Shown piece by piece: positions 1 through 6,250 of a stretch of 11,164 nucleotides of DNA (position 1 is its first letter; each line of letters begins with the position of its first letter). The notes beneath the pieces are model-generated. The model worked only from the letters and a program-made list of their open reading frames with translations, did not search any database and was not told the origin of the DNA. The DNA comes from Parcubacteria group bacterium (GTDB lineage Bacteria; Patescibacteriota; Minisyncoccia; SW-4-49-11), in NCBI GenBank assembly GCA_003565105.1, contig PXDG01000136.1, positions 1 through 11,164 of the forward strand. Direction: 5' to 3'. Position numbers and translations under genes: made by a program.

Positions 1-34
1 AAATAAAAAACCTCACTTACTATAAAGTGAGGTT
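1..34 (-). terminator. Intrinsic terminator of the 125-residue membrane protein gene
   Basis: On the minus strand a perfect 10-bp stem (AACCTCACTT / AAGTGAGGTT, positions 9-18 and 25-34) with a 6-nt loop is followed by a run of T (positions 1-8 read in reverse). It lies 11 bases beyond the stop codon at 46-48, as expected for a Rho-independent terminator closing the minus-strand gene series. Confidence 0.9.
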
Positions 35-45
35 GAGAATATTTA

Positions 46-423
46 TTACGTATTTTCTGCTATATCAAAGGAAATAAACAACATAAACTTCATAGTCATA
101 TAATACGCGAAGGTGTTTAGTAGATCCGAAGTTGAAAAGGGCATCCTTAACAGATAGATCCAACACCCCAATCCAACTAAAGCTAAAGTGGCTAGTCCTA
201 TATAAACAGCAGCGCTATTATATCCGCCTTGATTTACCTGGAACATATTATAGCTCATAATACCAGATTTTTTGAGCAATATACTGACTAAACAAGCAAA
301 GTACAACCAATGCATAAGCTGATGGATGTATCCGTCTTGAATTCTAAGGAAGAAGTTATGAATAACGACTTGATGAATACTAGCAAACAAAAAGAGTATA
401 ACAAGTTTTTTGTAGTTTAACAT
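46..423 (-). CDS. Hypothetical four-helix membrane protein, 125 aa
   Basis: I do not recognise a family. The 125-residue protein is hydrophobic, with four likely membrane segments at about residues 7-26, 34-51, 70-92 and 103-119. It begins with a short basic patch (Asn-Tyr-Lys-Lys) that favours a cytoplasmic N-terminus. A His-rich stretch lies in and just after the first helix (His17, His22, His35, His38). The ATG at 421-423 is supported by a well-spaced promoter ending about 20 bases upstream, and no clear Shine-Dalgarno sequence is visible. The gene is last in the minus-strand series and is followed directly by a strong terminator. It has its own promoter, so it may be transcribed separately from the bPH gene. 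No function can be assigned. Confidence 0.75.
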   Translation of the reverse strand: MLNYKKLVILFLFASIHQVVIHNFFLRIQDGYIHQLMHWLYFACLVSILLKKSGIMSYNMFQVNQGGYNSAAVYIGLATLALVGLGCWIYLLRMPFSTSDLLNTFAYYMTMKFMLFISFDIAENT

Positions 424-449
424 ACTAACCTATGGAAAGGAACAGTAAT

Positions 450-478
450 GTTATACCATATATTCAAAAAACAATCAA
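450..478 (-). promoter_or_regulatory. Sigma70-type promoter of the 125-residue membrane protein gene
   Basis: On the minus strand TTGATT (473-478) and TATAAC (450-455) are separated by exactly 17 bases, a good match to the -35/-10 consensus. The predicted start leaves a leader of about 20 bases before the ATG at 423. Confidence 0.65.
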
Positions 479-506
479 AATCTATGTCAATGTAATATCA
501 CTATCC

Positions 507-1142
507 TTACAAATCATCACTTTCATTTGAAGCTTCTTGAGAAGAATCTTTCACTTCCTTTGGTTCAGGAGGTTTATAGGTGTATGCACGGTGCAGATCA
601 AGCTTTCTATTTTTTTCTGAAAGCTTCAAAATCAAATCTTTTGTTTCATAAGGCTGAGGAACATCTTTTAGCCATAAAGTACTCGAATCAGCTCCAGCAG
701 TTTGAATACGAACGCCTCCAAATTTGATCAGTGTAGCGAAAAATCCATTCACTCGAACTTTCACATCTTGAACATTCCCAATATCCGCTTCAGCAATTCT
801 TCTATGAAAAAAATCAATCTGATCAATAGAGAGCACCCTCTCCGAGGTTACAATATATGAATCCAAATAATAATGAACCCAAGTCAAAAACATTGTATAT
901 AAAATAAACAAGGCAATTAATAGAACCCCTAAATCATAAAACTGCCCTACAATCCCTTCTGCTAAAAATGGGAGTGTTCGAGGAAGGAAAAAATACAAAT
1001 ATAAAGCCATAATTGACTTAACTAAAGTAAATAGATACCCAATAACCAGAAAAAAGATATGGCGACGGAGAACAACATAAATTTTTTCTTCTCTTTTTTG
1101 CCCATTAAAGTGTATTTGAGCATTTTCTACACGATGAATCAT
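507..1142 (-). CDS. bPH_2 (bacterial pleckstrin-homology-like) domain membrane protein
   Basis: This 211-residue protein has the layout of bacterial PH-domain (bPH_2, YdbS/YdbT-like) membrane proteins. Near the N-terminus is the usual entry signature (GQKREEKIYVVLRRH, residues 14-28). Two membrane helices follow at about 28-54 and 68-91. The PH-like beta domain is at about 91-165, including SYIVTSERVLSID and a GNVQDVKVRVNGFFATLIKF segment typical of the family. The C-terminal 30 residues are hydrophilic, Glu/Ser-rich and probably disordered. Its start codon overlaps the stop of the upstream 74-residue gene as ATGA (1139-1142), so the two are very likely translationally coupled. The biochemical role of such proteins is generally unknown. 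Family assignment is from recognised motifs, not from a search. Confidence 0.85.
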   Translation of the reverse strand: MIHRVENAQIHFNGQKREEKIYVVLRRHIFFLVIGYLFTLVKSIMALYLYFFLPRTLPFLAEGIVGQFYDLGVLLIALFILYTMFLTWVHYYLDSYIVTSERVLSIDQIDFFHRRIAEADIGNVQDVKVRVNGFFATLIKFGGVRIQTAGADSSTLWLKDVPQPYETKDLILKLSEKNRKLDLHRAYTYKPPEPKEVKDSSQEASNESDDL

Positions 1143-1363
1143 AGGTTTGAGGTTACATTAGTACTAATCATAATCAAATTATACGCAATCATAGCAAAAA
1201 TAATCCCACTGGAAACTGCAAAGACTATTGTGGAGGCCATTGCAGTTTGACGATTCAAGCCAAATGTAAAAATATGATAAATCATAATTCCACTACCAAT
1301 CACATAGGAGAGGAGGATCAACAAGAAAAATCCTAATAATGCTAACTGAATAAAATCATTCAT
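1139..1363 (-). CDS. Small two-helix membrane protein, 74 aa
   Basis: This 74-residue protein consists almost entirely of two membrane helices (about residues 4-30 and 41-67) joined by a short loop with the motif FGLNRQTAMAS. It lies between ruvB (18 bases between ruvB's stop and this ATG) and the bPH gene, with which it shares a 4-base ATGA overlap. That coupling supports the reading frame and suggests a membrane partner for the bPH protein. A TATAGT box ending five bases before the ATG might give a leaderless transcript, but no matching -35 is seen, so co-transcription with ruvB is as likely. No function can be assigned from the sequence. Confidence 0.75.
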   Translation of the reverse strand: MNDFIQLALLGFFLLILLSYVIGSGIMIYHIFTFGLNRQTAMASTIVFAVSSGIIFAMIAYNLIMISTNVTSNL

Positions 1364-1381
1364 AGTATACTATAATAACTA

Positions 1382-2380
1382 CTAATCACGGTCTGGGAGG
1401 GTAAGGTTAAGGTATTCATAACATATATCAGTAACAATGCGACCTCGTGGAGTTCTTTGGATAAATCCCTGTCTCATCAAAAACGGTTCATAAATTTCCT
1501 CAATTGTCACTACTTCTTCTGCAGTGGAAGCGGCCAAAGTAGATAATCCCACAGGCCCCCCATTAAACTTATGAATAATCGTCTCTAGAATCCTCCGATC
1601 CCCAGCCTCAAGTCCATAGTTATCCACACCGAGCATTTCAAAAGTTTGTTCAGCAATGGGACGAGACATCGTTCCTTCATTATGAACTTCTGCCACATCT
1701 CTGACACGCTTTAAGAGACGATTAGCTACACGAGGGGTTTGTCGGCTTCTCTCAGCAATTAAATCCAACACTTCACGAGAATCGGCTTTGACATTCAGAA
1801 TAGAACTAGAACGCTCTAAAATGGTAGTAATATGATATGGTTCATAAAAGTCAAAGCTATAAATATTACCGAATCGACTTCGAAGAGGTCCTGAAAGAGA
1901 TCCGTATTTCGTCGTAGCCCCAATCAGAGTGAATTTAGGTAAATCTAAGCGGAGAGTTCGCGCTGAAGGCCCTTTCCCTACAATAATATCCAACACAAAG
2001 TCTTCCATTGCTGAGTATAACACCTCCTCTAAAGTCTTAGATAATCGATGAATCTCATCAATAAACAAAACGTCTCCCTGCTCCACATTAGTCAAAATAG
2101 AAGCTAGATCACCTGGTTTCTCAAGGGCCGGTCCCGAGGTGATTTTAATACTACTCCCCAAGGACTTGGCAATCAAATAGGCAAGAGAGGTTTTTCCTAA
2201 CCCTGGAGGACCATAAAATAGCAAATGATCCAAGGGTTCTCCCCGCTTGGTTGCTGCTTGGATAGATATATTAAGGTTTTTCTTTATTTGTTCTTGCCCA
2301 ATATAATCATCAAAAGTCTGCGGCCGAAGAGATTGTTCGACAGCTTGTTCTTCAGGAATTTCACGCGTAGAGGTAATCAT
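1382..2380 (-). CDS. ruvB: Holliday junction branch migration DNA helicase RuvB
   Basis: RuvB is the AAA+ motor that, with RuvA, drives branch migration of Holliday junctions. At 332 residues the protein is full length for the family. Walker A is GPPGLGKT (57-64), Walker B is LFIDEIHR (105-112), sensor 1 is GATT (154-157), the arginine-finger segment is GPLRSRFG (164-171) and sensor 2 is TPRVANRLLKRVRD (215-228). The C-terminal winged-helix domain carries the hallmark GGPVGLSTLAA (274-284) and QGFIQRTPRGR (304-314). All catalytic residues are intact. It lies 59 bases behind murA with its own extended -10 box, so it need not depend on the murA transcript. The first ATG at 2378-2380 gives the usual N-terminal length. 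No Shine-Dalgarno sequence is visible. Confidence 0.98.
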   Translation of the reverse strand: MITSTREIPEEQAVEQSLRPQTFDDYIGQEQIKKNLNISIQAATKRGEPLDHLLFYGPPGLGKTSLAYLIAKSLGSSIKITSGPALEKPGDLASILTNVEQGDVLFIDEIHRLSKTLEEVLYSAMEDFVLDIIVGKGPSARTLRLDLPKFTLIGATTKYGSLSGPLRSRFGNIYSFDFYEPYHITTILERSSSILNVKADSREVLDLIAERSRQTPRVANRLLKRVRDVAEVHNEGTMSRPIAEQTFEMLGVDNYGLEAGDRRILETIIHKFNGGPVGLSTLAASTAEEVVTIEEIYEPFLMRQGFIQRTPRGRIVTDICYEYLNLTLPDRD

Positions 2381-2409
2381 ACAGAAACGTTTGTCTTAAT
2401 CATATAACT

Positions 2410-2418
2410 ATTATATCA
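2410..2418 (-). promoter_or_regulatory. Extended -10 promoter of ruvB
   Basis: On the minus strand TGATATAAT, a perfect extended -10 (TGN + TATAAT), lies 29 bases before the ruvB ATG. No convincing -35 is present at 16-18 bases, as is usual when the TGN extension compensates. The same nonamer precedes murA and the VOC gene. Confidence 0.7.
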
Positions 2419-2439
2419 CATCCTCCAGCAGATTCATCG

Positions 2440-3765
2440 TTATACTCGTTCGATAACGATATTCGTGTCTTTCAATCGCTGAGTGAGATCTCCATACCCG
2501 CGCTCAATCTTGTCAATTCCTTGAATTGTTGTCGTTCCTTCGGCTAACTGAGCCGCAATGAAGTAAGCCAGTCCAGCCCGCAAATCAGGAACTTCAATGT
2601 CTAAATCTGCTGTTAGTAGCGTTTTTCCCGTTATAATAGCACTATGAGGATGTCCTTTCCCTCGAAAGCGGCACGGCACACTCCCCAAACAGGCTGTGCT
2701 CAATTGAACCTTAGCTCCCATCGAACCAAGTGTCTCTAAGTACCCAAAGCGATTTTCGTAAACTGTCTCGTGAATAACCGAAACTCCTTCCGCTTGCGTA
2801 AGAACAACGGCAAAGGGCTGTTGCCAATCAGTTGAAAATCCTGGCCAGACATCTGTCTCAATATGAATTGGTCGAAGCGTCTTTTCTGCTCGGTAAAATC
2901 GTACATCACTTTCTCCCAATATCTCAAATCCTCCTCCAATCTGAGTATAGTAGGTGAGAAAATTTCCCAGTGTATCTGGTCGGAAGCCACGTACAACAAT
3001 CGATCCATTAGTTGCACAGGCCAAACTAGCCCAAGAAACCGCTTCAATCCTATCTCCTAGAATATTCATTACACTCCCCTTCAATTTTTTGACTCCTTGT
3101 ACACGAACCGTTCTATTTCCCTCCAAGATCACTTGCCCTCCCATAGACCGAAGTAAGGTCATCAGCTCCAAGATTTCTGGTTCAATAGCAATGTTTTCAA
3201 TAATAGACTCCCCTTCTGCCATTATCGCCAACATCAAACAGGTCTCAGTAGCTCCTACGCTCGGATATGGCAACTGAATATCTGTCGCTTGTAGTCGCCC
3301 TTCTTTGCGTGCTTTATATCCGGACTCAGTCACCTCCACAATTCCACCAAAATGTTCAATCGCCTCTAAATGAAAATCCAGCTTCCTTACACCAATAGTA
3401 CACCCTCCCACCACAGGAACCTCTACTGAATCAAATCTATGGAGTAACGGGGCTATCATCAAAATAGGCATCCTATTCGTACCAGAGTCAGGCATTGGTA
3501 CAATCGATGAAGTAATCGTCTCAGGATTAATGCGAAGGGTCTTAGCTGAAAAATCAGCGTCAACCGAAACTCCAATCCCACGGAACATATCCAAGGTAAT
3601 ATGAACATCTCCAATATCAGGAATATTGTGAAGTTCCGAAGAAGAATCCCCCAATAAAGTTGCAATCATTGCTTTGGTCGCAAAGTTTTTCGTACCCAAA
3701 CACTGAATTTCCCCCTCAACAGGATACCCTCCGTGTACACTATAATTCTTTAATTCAATCGCCAT
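2440..3765 (-). CDS. murA: UDP-N-acetylglucosamine 1-carboxyvinyltransferase (MurA)
   Basis: MurA transfers enolpyruvate from PEP to UDP-GlcNAc, the first committed step of peptidoglycan synthesis in the cytoplasm. The 441-residue protein has the expected EPSP-synthase-like fold and length (E. coli MurA is 419). Key residues can be read: Lys26-Asn27 (GTKN, equivalent of K22/N23), the catalytic loop VGGCTIGVRKLD with Cys122 (C115 in E. coli, the fosfomycin target), Asp313 in the PGFSTDWQQPFA segment (D305) and Arg396 in VPDLRAGLAYF (R397). The active site is complete, and the loop Cys predicts fosfomycin sensitivity. The N-terminal signature reads CLGTKN instead of the usual SGAKN. The ATG at 3763-3765 is supported by an AAGGA ribosome-binding site 8 bases upstream. 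Confidence 0.97.
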   Translation of the reverse strand: MAIELKNYSVHGGYPVEGEIQCLGTKNFATKAMIATLLGDSSSELHNIPDIGDVHITLDMFRGIGVSVDADFSAKTLRINPETITSSIVPMPDSGTNRMPILMIAPLLHRFDSVEVPVVGGCTIGVRKLDFHLEAIEHFGGIVEVTESGYKARKEGRLQATDIQLPYPSVGATETCLMLAIMAEGESIIENIAIEPEILELMTLLRSMGGQVILEGNRTVRVQGVKKLKGSVMNILGDRIEAVSWASLACATNGSIVVRGFRPDTLGNFLTYYTQIGGGFEILGESDVRFYRAEKTLRPIHIETDVWPGFSTDWQQPFAVVLTQAEGVSVIHETVYENRFGYLETLGSMGAKVQLSTACLGSVPCRFRGKGHPHSAIITGKTLLTADLDIEVPDLRAGLAYFIAAQLAEGTTTIQGIDKIERGYGDLTQRLKDTNIVIERV

Positions 3766-3773
3766 ATCATCAA

Positions 3774-3778
3774 TCCTT
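3774..3778 (-). promoter_or_regulatory. Shine-Dalgarno sequence of murA
   Basis: AAGGA on the minus strand with an 8-base spacer to the murA ATG. It is the only clear ribosome-binding site at a gene start that I see in the window, and it fixes the murA start. Confidence 0.6.
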
Positions 3779-3798
3779 ATTTTGATTCATATAGGTCT

Positions 3799-3807
3799 AT
3801 TATATCA
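3799..3807 (-). promoter_or_regulatory. Extended -10 promoter of murA
   Basis: The minus strand carries TGATATAAT, identical to the ruvB extended -10, 33 bases before the murA ATG. No good -35 is visible at standard spacing. The AAGGA ribosome-binding site lies between it and the start. Confidence 0.7.
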
Positions 3808-3951
3808 TATCTTCACAAACTATTTTCTTTAATATATTTTATCCTGAATAAGATGAGAAACAACGTAGAAATAAACTGTGTAATAGAGACTACCCAAAAA
3901 GTGAAGGAGAGAGAGGTAAAGTATCTACGATTAACTCATAGCATACAACCC

Positions 3952-3980
3952 TTGACAAATATGAGAATAACCTATACTAT
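3952..3980 (+). promoter_or_regulatory. Promoter of the candidate small RNA
   Basis: A perfect -35 TTGACA (3952-3957) is followed by TATACT (3973-3978, spacing 15) or TACTAT (3975-3980, spacing 17). Either choice predicts transcription starting at about 3985-3987, exactly where the base of the following hairpin begins. No protein-coding start follows closely. Confidence 0.75.
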
Positions 3981-3985
3981 GGATA

Positions 3986-4090
3986 TAGATTGAGATTCAC
4001 TAACTTAAATAACCTGCTCACCGCACACCTTTTAGTTAGTCTCAATCTAACGCCACAACCTCACACATTACGTGCTGAGGTTTTTTCTTT
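3986..4090 (+). ncRNA. Candidate structured small RNA, about 105 nt, family unknown
   Basis: A transcription unit without a plausible coding sequence has a consensus promoter just upstream, a long 5' hairpin and an intrinsic terminator. The hairpin pairs TAGATTGAG (3986-3994) with CTCAATCTA (4041-4049), then, after a small 5'-side bulge, ACTAACT (3999-4005) with AGTTAGT (4034-4040). AAA (4007-4009) can stack on TTT (4031-4033), leaving a C-rich loop of about 21 nt (4010-4030, containing CTGCTCACCGCACACC). The terminator hairpin follows after 7 nt. I see no SRP RNA, 6S, tmRNA or RNase P signature. The C-rich, single-stranded loop could pair with G-rich mRNA leaders, but that is inference. It ends about 67 bases before the tRNA-Gln, which has its own promoter. 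Confidence 0.6.
4057..4090 (+). terminator. Intrinsic terminator of the candidate small RNA
   Basis: AACCTCA-CAC (4057-4066) pairs with GTG-TGAGGTT (4072-4082, with one bulged C) around the loop ATTAC. It is followed by TTTTTTCTTT, a classical Rho-independent terminator on the plus strand. Confidence 0.88.
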
Positions 4091-4112
4091 CCCAAGCCCC
4101 CATCATCTTAAC

Positions 4113-4141
4113 TTGCGCAAAATCTGATGTTCTTATATACT
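4113..4141 (+). promoter_or_regulatory. Promoter of tRNA-Gln
   Basis: TTGCGC (4113-4118) and TATACT (4136-4141) are separated by 17 bases. The predicted start at about 4148 is 9 bases before the mature tRNA 5' end. Confidence 0.6.
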
Positions 4142-4156
4142 ATAAAGGCACACATA

Positions 4157-4227
4157 TGCCAGATCGTCTAACGGTAGGACGACGGGTTCTGGTCCCGTTA
4201 ATCTAGGTTCGAATCCTAGTCTGGCAA
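4157..4227 (+). tRNA. tRNA-Gln(CTG)
   Basis: A complete cloverleaf can be folded. The acceptor stem is TGCCAGA (4157-4163) with TCTGGCA (4220-4226), seven perfect pairs beginning with U1-A72, a known glutamine identity feature in bacteria. The D arm is GTC...GAC (4166-4168, 4178-4180). The anticodon stem ACGGG/CCCGT encloses the loop TTCTGGT with anticodon CTG at 4189-4191, which reads CAG codons. The T arm CTAGG/CCTAG encloses TTCGAAT. The discriminator is A4227. The 3' CCA is not encoded (CAA follows), so it must be added by a nucleotidyltransferase. The bases from 4185 onward are duplicated 174 bp downstream. Confidence 0.96.
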
Positions 4228-4233
4228 CAAATT
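4185..4233 (+). repeat. Direct repeat copy 1: 3' two-thirds of tRNA-Gln plus flank
   Basis: This 49-bp stretch runs from inside the anticodon stem through the end of the tRNA and 6 bases beyond. It recurs at 4359-4407 with one difference (T4193 versus C4367). It is the native copy because it completes the cloverleaf. Confidence 0.95.
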
Positions 4234-4270
4234 AGAATTCAATAAATACTTCTATACGTTCATAAAAAGA

Positions 4271-4369
4271 GGGCCAGAACCAGGAAAGGGCGTTGGGAAA
4301 ACCTGGGTTTTCCCGTGGCGGAGATACCAGAACCGAGGGGTTCTGGAGAGCAAAGCGAGGTTCTGGCCC
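4271..4369. repeat. Palindrome-rich spacer with repeated GGTTCTGG/CCAGAACC motifs
   Basis: The ends form an 11-bp inverted repeat, GGGCCAGAACC (4271-4281) and GGTTCTGGCCC (4359-4369), the latter being the start of the second tRNA copy. Inside are GGGAAAACC-TG-GGTTTTCCC (4295-4314, perfect 9-bp arms) and CCAGAACC-gagg-GGTTCTGG (4327-4346). The motif GGTTCTGG is also the anticodon-stem/loop sequence of the adjacent tRNA-Gln. The stretch is much more GC-rich than its surroundings. No convincing gene is present; open frames here are a consequence of the GC-rich repeats. It may be a remnant of a mobile or tRNA-derived repeat element. Confidence 0.7.
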
Positions 4370-4407
4370 CGTTAATCTAGGTTCGAATCCTAGTCTGGCA
4401 ACAAATT
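4359..4407 (+). repeat. Direct repeat copy 2: tRNA-Gln 3' fragment
   Basis: A 49-bp copy of 4185-4233 with 48 identical bases, carrying the anticodon loop, T arm and 3' acceptor strand but no 5' half. It cannot fold into a tRNA. A tRNA 3'-end duplication is the usual trace of integration at a tRNA gene (an attachment-site pair), but only about 125 bp separates the copies and no integrase is nearby. Local duplication is the alternative. Confidence 0.9.
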
Positions 4408-4588
4408 CCCCCCTCACCCCTATATTTCCCCCAACACCCTTGTCTCAAGAACCCACGGTTCTCGACGCTCGCTATCGCTCACTGCTCTCCTACACGGGGG
4501 AAATAACACCTACTACATCCGACGTTCGGGAACACGTTGCCTACTCACACATTTCTCATCTCAAACACCTAATGTAAAACTGTCAGAA
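4408..4588. other. Intergenic stretch, no gene recognised; small palindrome
   Basis: There is no supportable coding region between the second tRNA fragment and the next promoter. AGAACC-cac-GGTTCT (4448-4462) is a further perfect palindrome of the same motif as in 4271-4369. It is followed by a stretch with iterated GCTC/ATCGCTC units (about 4465-4485) typical of low-complexity extragenic repeats. Confidence 0.5.
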
Positions 4589-4617
4589 TAGACAAAAAGA
4601 TTTTAATATGCTAAGAT
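4589..4617 (+). promoter_or_regulatory. Putative promoter of the small membrane protein at 4649
   Basis: TAGACA (4589-4594) and TAAGAT (4612-4617) are 17 bases apart, with a second possible box GATACT at 4615-4620. The predicted start at about 4624 gives a short leader to ATG 4649, or an almost leaderless transcript if TTG 4628 is used. Confidence 0.45.
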
Positions 4618-4648
4618 ACTCTCCATATTGTCTAAAAATCAACCCAAT

Positions 4649-4972
4649 ATGTCAATCAACACTCCCTTACACTCAGTAGTAACCTTTATTGTTGGAAGTA
4701 TTCTCGGTTACTTTGGAACTACACTATGGGCTTGGACCTATGTATGGAGCTCATTTGATCTCAATCTCCCTCAACAATACACTCAAATGATTGGAATGTT
4801 TCCCTTGTTTAGCCTCATCAACCAACCAGGAGAAGCACCCCAAATCGAATTTCATCACGGATTGATTATCTTTTCTCTTTCCATCGGACTCCTCTTTATT
4901 TACCTCGACTTAATTCATCGGAGCTTTAGCAACCTTGGGAAACAATATCGAGAAGCCCAACAAAAATCATAA
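4649..4972 (+). CDS. Small two-helix membrane protein, about 107 aa
   Basis: Family not recognised. Two membrane segments flank a polar segment of about 45 residues. The first begins near the N-terminus with VGSILGYFGTTLW, and the second reads GLIIFSLSIGLLFIYLDL, followed by a basic tail (HRSFSNLGKQYREAQQKS). The layout, with a GSIL motif in helix 1 and FPLFS in the loop, resembles the proteins encoded at 10756 and, more weakly, at 6328, so the three may be distant paralogues. I chose ATG 4649; an in-frame TTG at 4628 would add seven residues and lies about 4 bases after the predicted transcription start. The gene converges on the minus-strand gene at 5023, and a shared bidirectional terminator separates them. 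Confidence 0.65.
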   Translation: MSINTPLHSVVTFIVGSILGYFGTTLWAWTYVWSSFDLNLPQQYTQMIGMFPLFSLINQPGEAPQIEFHHGLIIFSLSIGLLFIYLDLIHRSFSNLGKQYREAQQKS

Positions 4973-4992
4973 GCAACAGACTACCTTAACGA

Positions 4993-5024
4993 AAGAAAAA
5001 AGGGACATTACTCCCTTCTTTTTT
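4993..5024. terminator. Bidirectional intrinsic terminator between convergent genes
   Basis: AAGGGA (5000-5005) and TCCCTT (5012-5017) form the core stem around CATTAC. The stem is flanked by A-rich sequence on the left and T-rich sequence on the right, so it gives a stem plus T-tract on both strands. It serves the plus-strand gene ending at 4972 and the minus-strand gene ending at 5023, whose stop codon it touches. Confidence 0.8.
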
Positions 5025-5685
5025 ATTCACACTTCTTTGCTTTCAAAGTCTCTAGATATTTGCGACGTTGCTCTTGATACAACTCATCTCGCTCAGCCTT
5101 CTCCATAATCGAGCTGGTAATCAACTCTGTTTTTGTGGTATCATACTGAGTCGCCGCCCAAGTGAGGTAATTATCATGATTTTGATCCATAACTAAGTTA
5201 AACCTGACCCGTACGCGATGATTCACCCCTTCCAAAAAGGCCAACACAATGGTTCGAACCTCTTCTGGACTTGAGTATTCTTTATAGGTCAATAGTGGAT
5301 GATTAAAGTTTTTAAGAAAAATGGAAGAATTTTTTTCATCTGGATTTGAATTGTTTCGATGCACTAATATTAAACATGGTTTTCCCATACTCAACGCCAG
5401 ACCCTTTGTAATTCCAGTAGTTGAGTTACTAATGCTTGATTCTGTAATGATAGCATCTGATTCACTAATGGCAAAACTATAAGCATGATAGTCATAAGGT
5501 GAGGTGAAGTGATCTAGAACCGCTTCTGGAGTCATATTAAGAGGTAATTTTTTTAATATATTCGGAATGTCATCAACTGGGATCGAGTATCCGCTCTGAA
5601 GGATACTCTCTCTCAAAGTAATGATACCTTGTCGCGTAATCTCATTAGTAAGAGAAATGGGTGAGTACATTGGTTGAACAATCAT
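5023..5685 (-). CDS. Nucleoside deoxyribosyltransferase-like domain fused to a ribbon-helix-helix domain
   Basis: This protein of about 220 residues seems to have two parts. The N-terminal part contains the pattern of the nucleoside 2-deoxyribosyltransferase (NDT)-like Rossmann fold: an acidic E-S-D-A-I-I-T-E strand with Glu82, then TTGITKGLALSMGKPCLIL (about 89-107), matching the usual polar loop, helix and GKPvl strand. The C-terminal part (about 157-198) reads RVRFNLVMDQNHDNYLTWAA, then a TTKTELI helix start, which fits a CopG/Arc-type ribbon-helix-helix DNA-binding or dimerisation unit, followed by a charged helix. The frame extends to TTG 5691, but ATG 5685 fits better because TATAAT ends 6 bases before it, giving a leaderless start. 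A regulator or enzyme in nucleotide or nucleoside metabolism is plausible. Activity is not demonstrated, and the catalytic Tyr/Asp/Glu set cannot be verified by eye. Confidence 0.7.
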   Translation of the reverse strand: MIVQPMYSPISLTNEITRQGIITLRESILQSGYSIPVDDIPNILKKLPLNMTPEAVLDHFTSPYDYHAYSFAISESDAIITESSISNSTTGITKGLALSMGKPCLILVHRNNSNPDEKNSSIFLKNFNHPLLTYKEYSSPEEVRTIVLAFLEGVNHRVRVRFNLVMDQNHDNYLTWAATQYDTTKTELITSSIMEKAERDELYQEQRRKYLETLKAKKCE

Positions 5686-5691
5686 AAACAA

Positions 5692-5697
5692 ATTATA
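5692..5697 (-). promoter_or_regulatory. -10 box for a leaderless NDT/RHH transcript
   Basis: A perfect TATAAT on the minus strand is separated from ATG 5685 by 6 bases, so transcription would start at or next to the A of the start codon. A second box, TGGTATACT (extended -10), lies further upstream at about 5709-5717. No strong -35 is seen. Confidence 0.6.
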
Positions 5698-5774
5698 TTA
5701 ATTACTTATAGTATACCAGATGTATGGCAATTTTAGCAGGGGGAATGATTATATTTATGCTGAGAGGAAAATCA

Positions 5775-6230
5775 TTAGATTCGTTCTAGCATATATTGAT
5801 TCTCTAAACTCTCAATAATCTCTCGTTCTTGCCACAAAAGATCCTTTAACCGCCGAGGATAGACCTTCATTTCCTGCATTTCTAACTGAGTCACCCAACG
5901 AACCTCCTCAACCTGCCCATACGGATCCATATCACAATGATCAGCTGAAATATCTTCTGTCGTCATTGCCAGCCAAAACAATTCTAGACCAATCTTCTTC
6001 CCTTCATGAAACTCTTGGACATAAATGAGATTTCCTAACTGAATCTCAACCCCGCACTCCTCCAACACCTCACGACAAGCTCCTTCAGACAAGGCCTCCC
6101 CTTCACCAACCTCCCATCCCCCACCAGGTGGATACCAATAGTCCATATCTTTGTTTCTCACAAGAATAATAGCTTCTTTCGTTGGATTAAAGGTAATGAC
6201 TCGATTAACGATACGGAGAGGCATAATCAT
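5775..6230 (-). CDS. Nudix hydrolase, 151 aa
   Basis: Nudix enzymes hydrolyse nucleoside diphosphates linked to another group, usually with Mg2+. The Nudix box lies at residues 36-61: GGGWEVGEGE, then ALSEGACREVLEECGV with the catalytic REVLEE at 53-58. Compared with the GX5EX7REUXEEXGU consensus there is one extra residue in the first loop (GX6E); the rest is intact. The preceding WYPPGGGW fits the family, and the C-terminal part (QVEEVRWVT...MKVYPRRLKDLL) resembles Nudix proteins of the NUDIX_Hydrolase/MutT type with unknown substrate. Either M1 or M3 could be the start. A diverged relative of this protein is fused to a membrane segment in the plus-strand pseudogene at 6328. No clear downstream terminator was found. 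Confidence 0.9.
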   Translation of the reverse strand: MIMPLRIVNRVITFNPTKEAIILVRNKDMDYWYPPGGGWEVGEGEALSEGACREVLEECGVEIQLGNLIYVQEFHEGKKIGLELFWLAMTTEDISADHCDMDPYGQVEEVRWVTQLEMQEMKVYPRRLKDLLWQEREIIESLENQYMLERI

Positions 6231-6250
6231 AAGGAGTTATCTTACTTAGT

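Noticed and set aside
2225..3665. Open frames antisense to or shifted from ruvB and murA
   Set aside because: They are shadows of two strongly conserved genes and show no independent start signals.
3853..3993. Short plus-strand open frame of 46 codons from ATG 3853
   Set aside because: It has no ribosome-binding site or motif, and it runs through the small-RNA promoter into the hairpin. It is better explained as chance.
4185..4407. Two tRNA genes in tandem
   Set aside because: The second copy lacks the 5' acceptor strand, D arm and most of the anticodon stem, so only the first folds.
4293..4577. Open frames on both strands across the tRNA fragment and palindromes
   Set aside because: They cross the tRNA duplication and GC-rich palindromes. 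The translations have no membrane, domain or family pattern.
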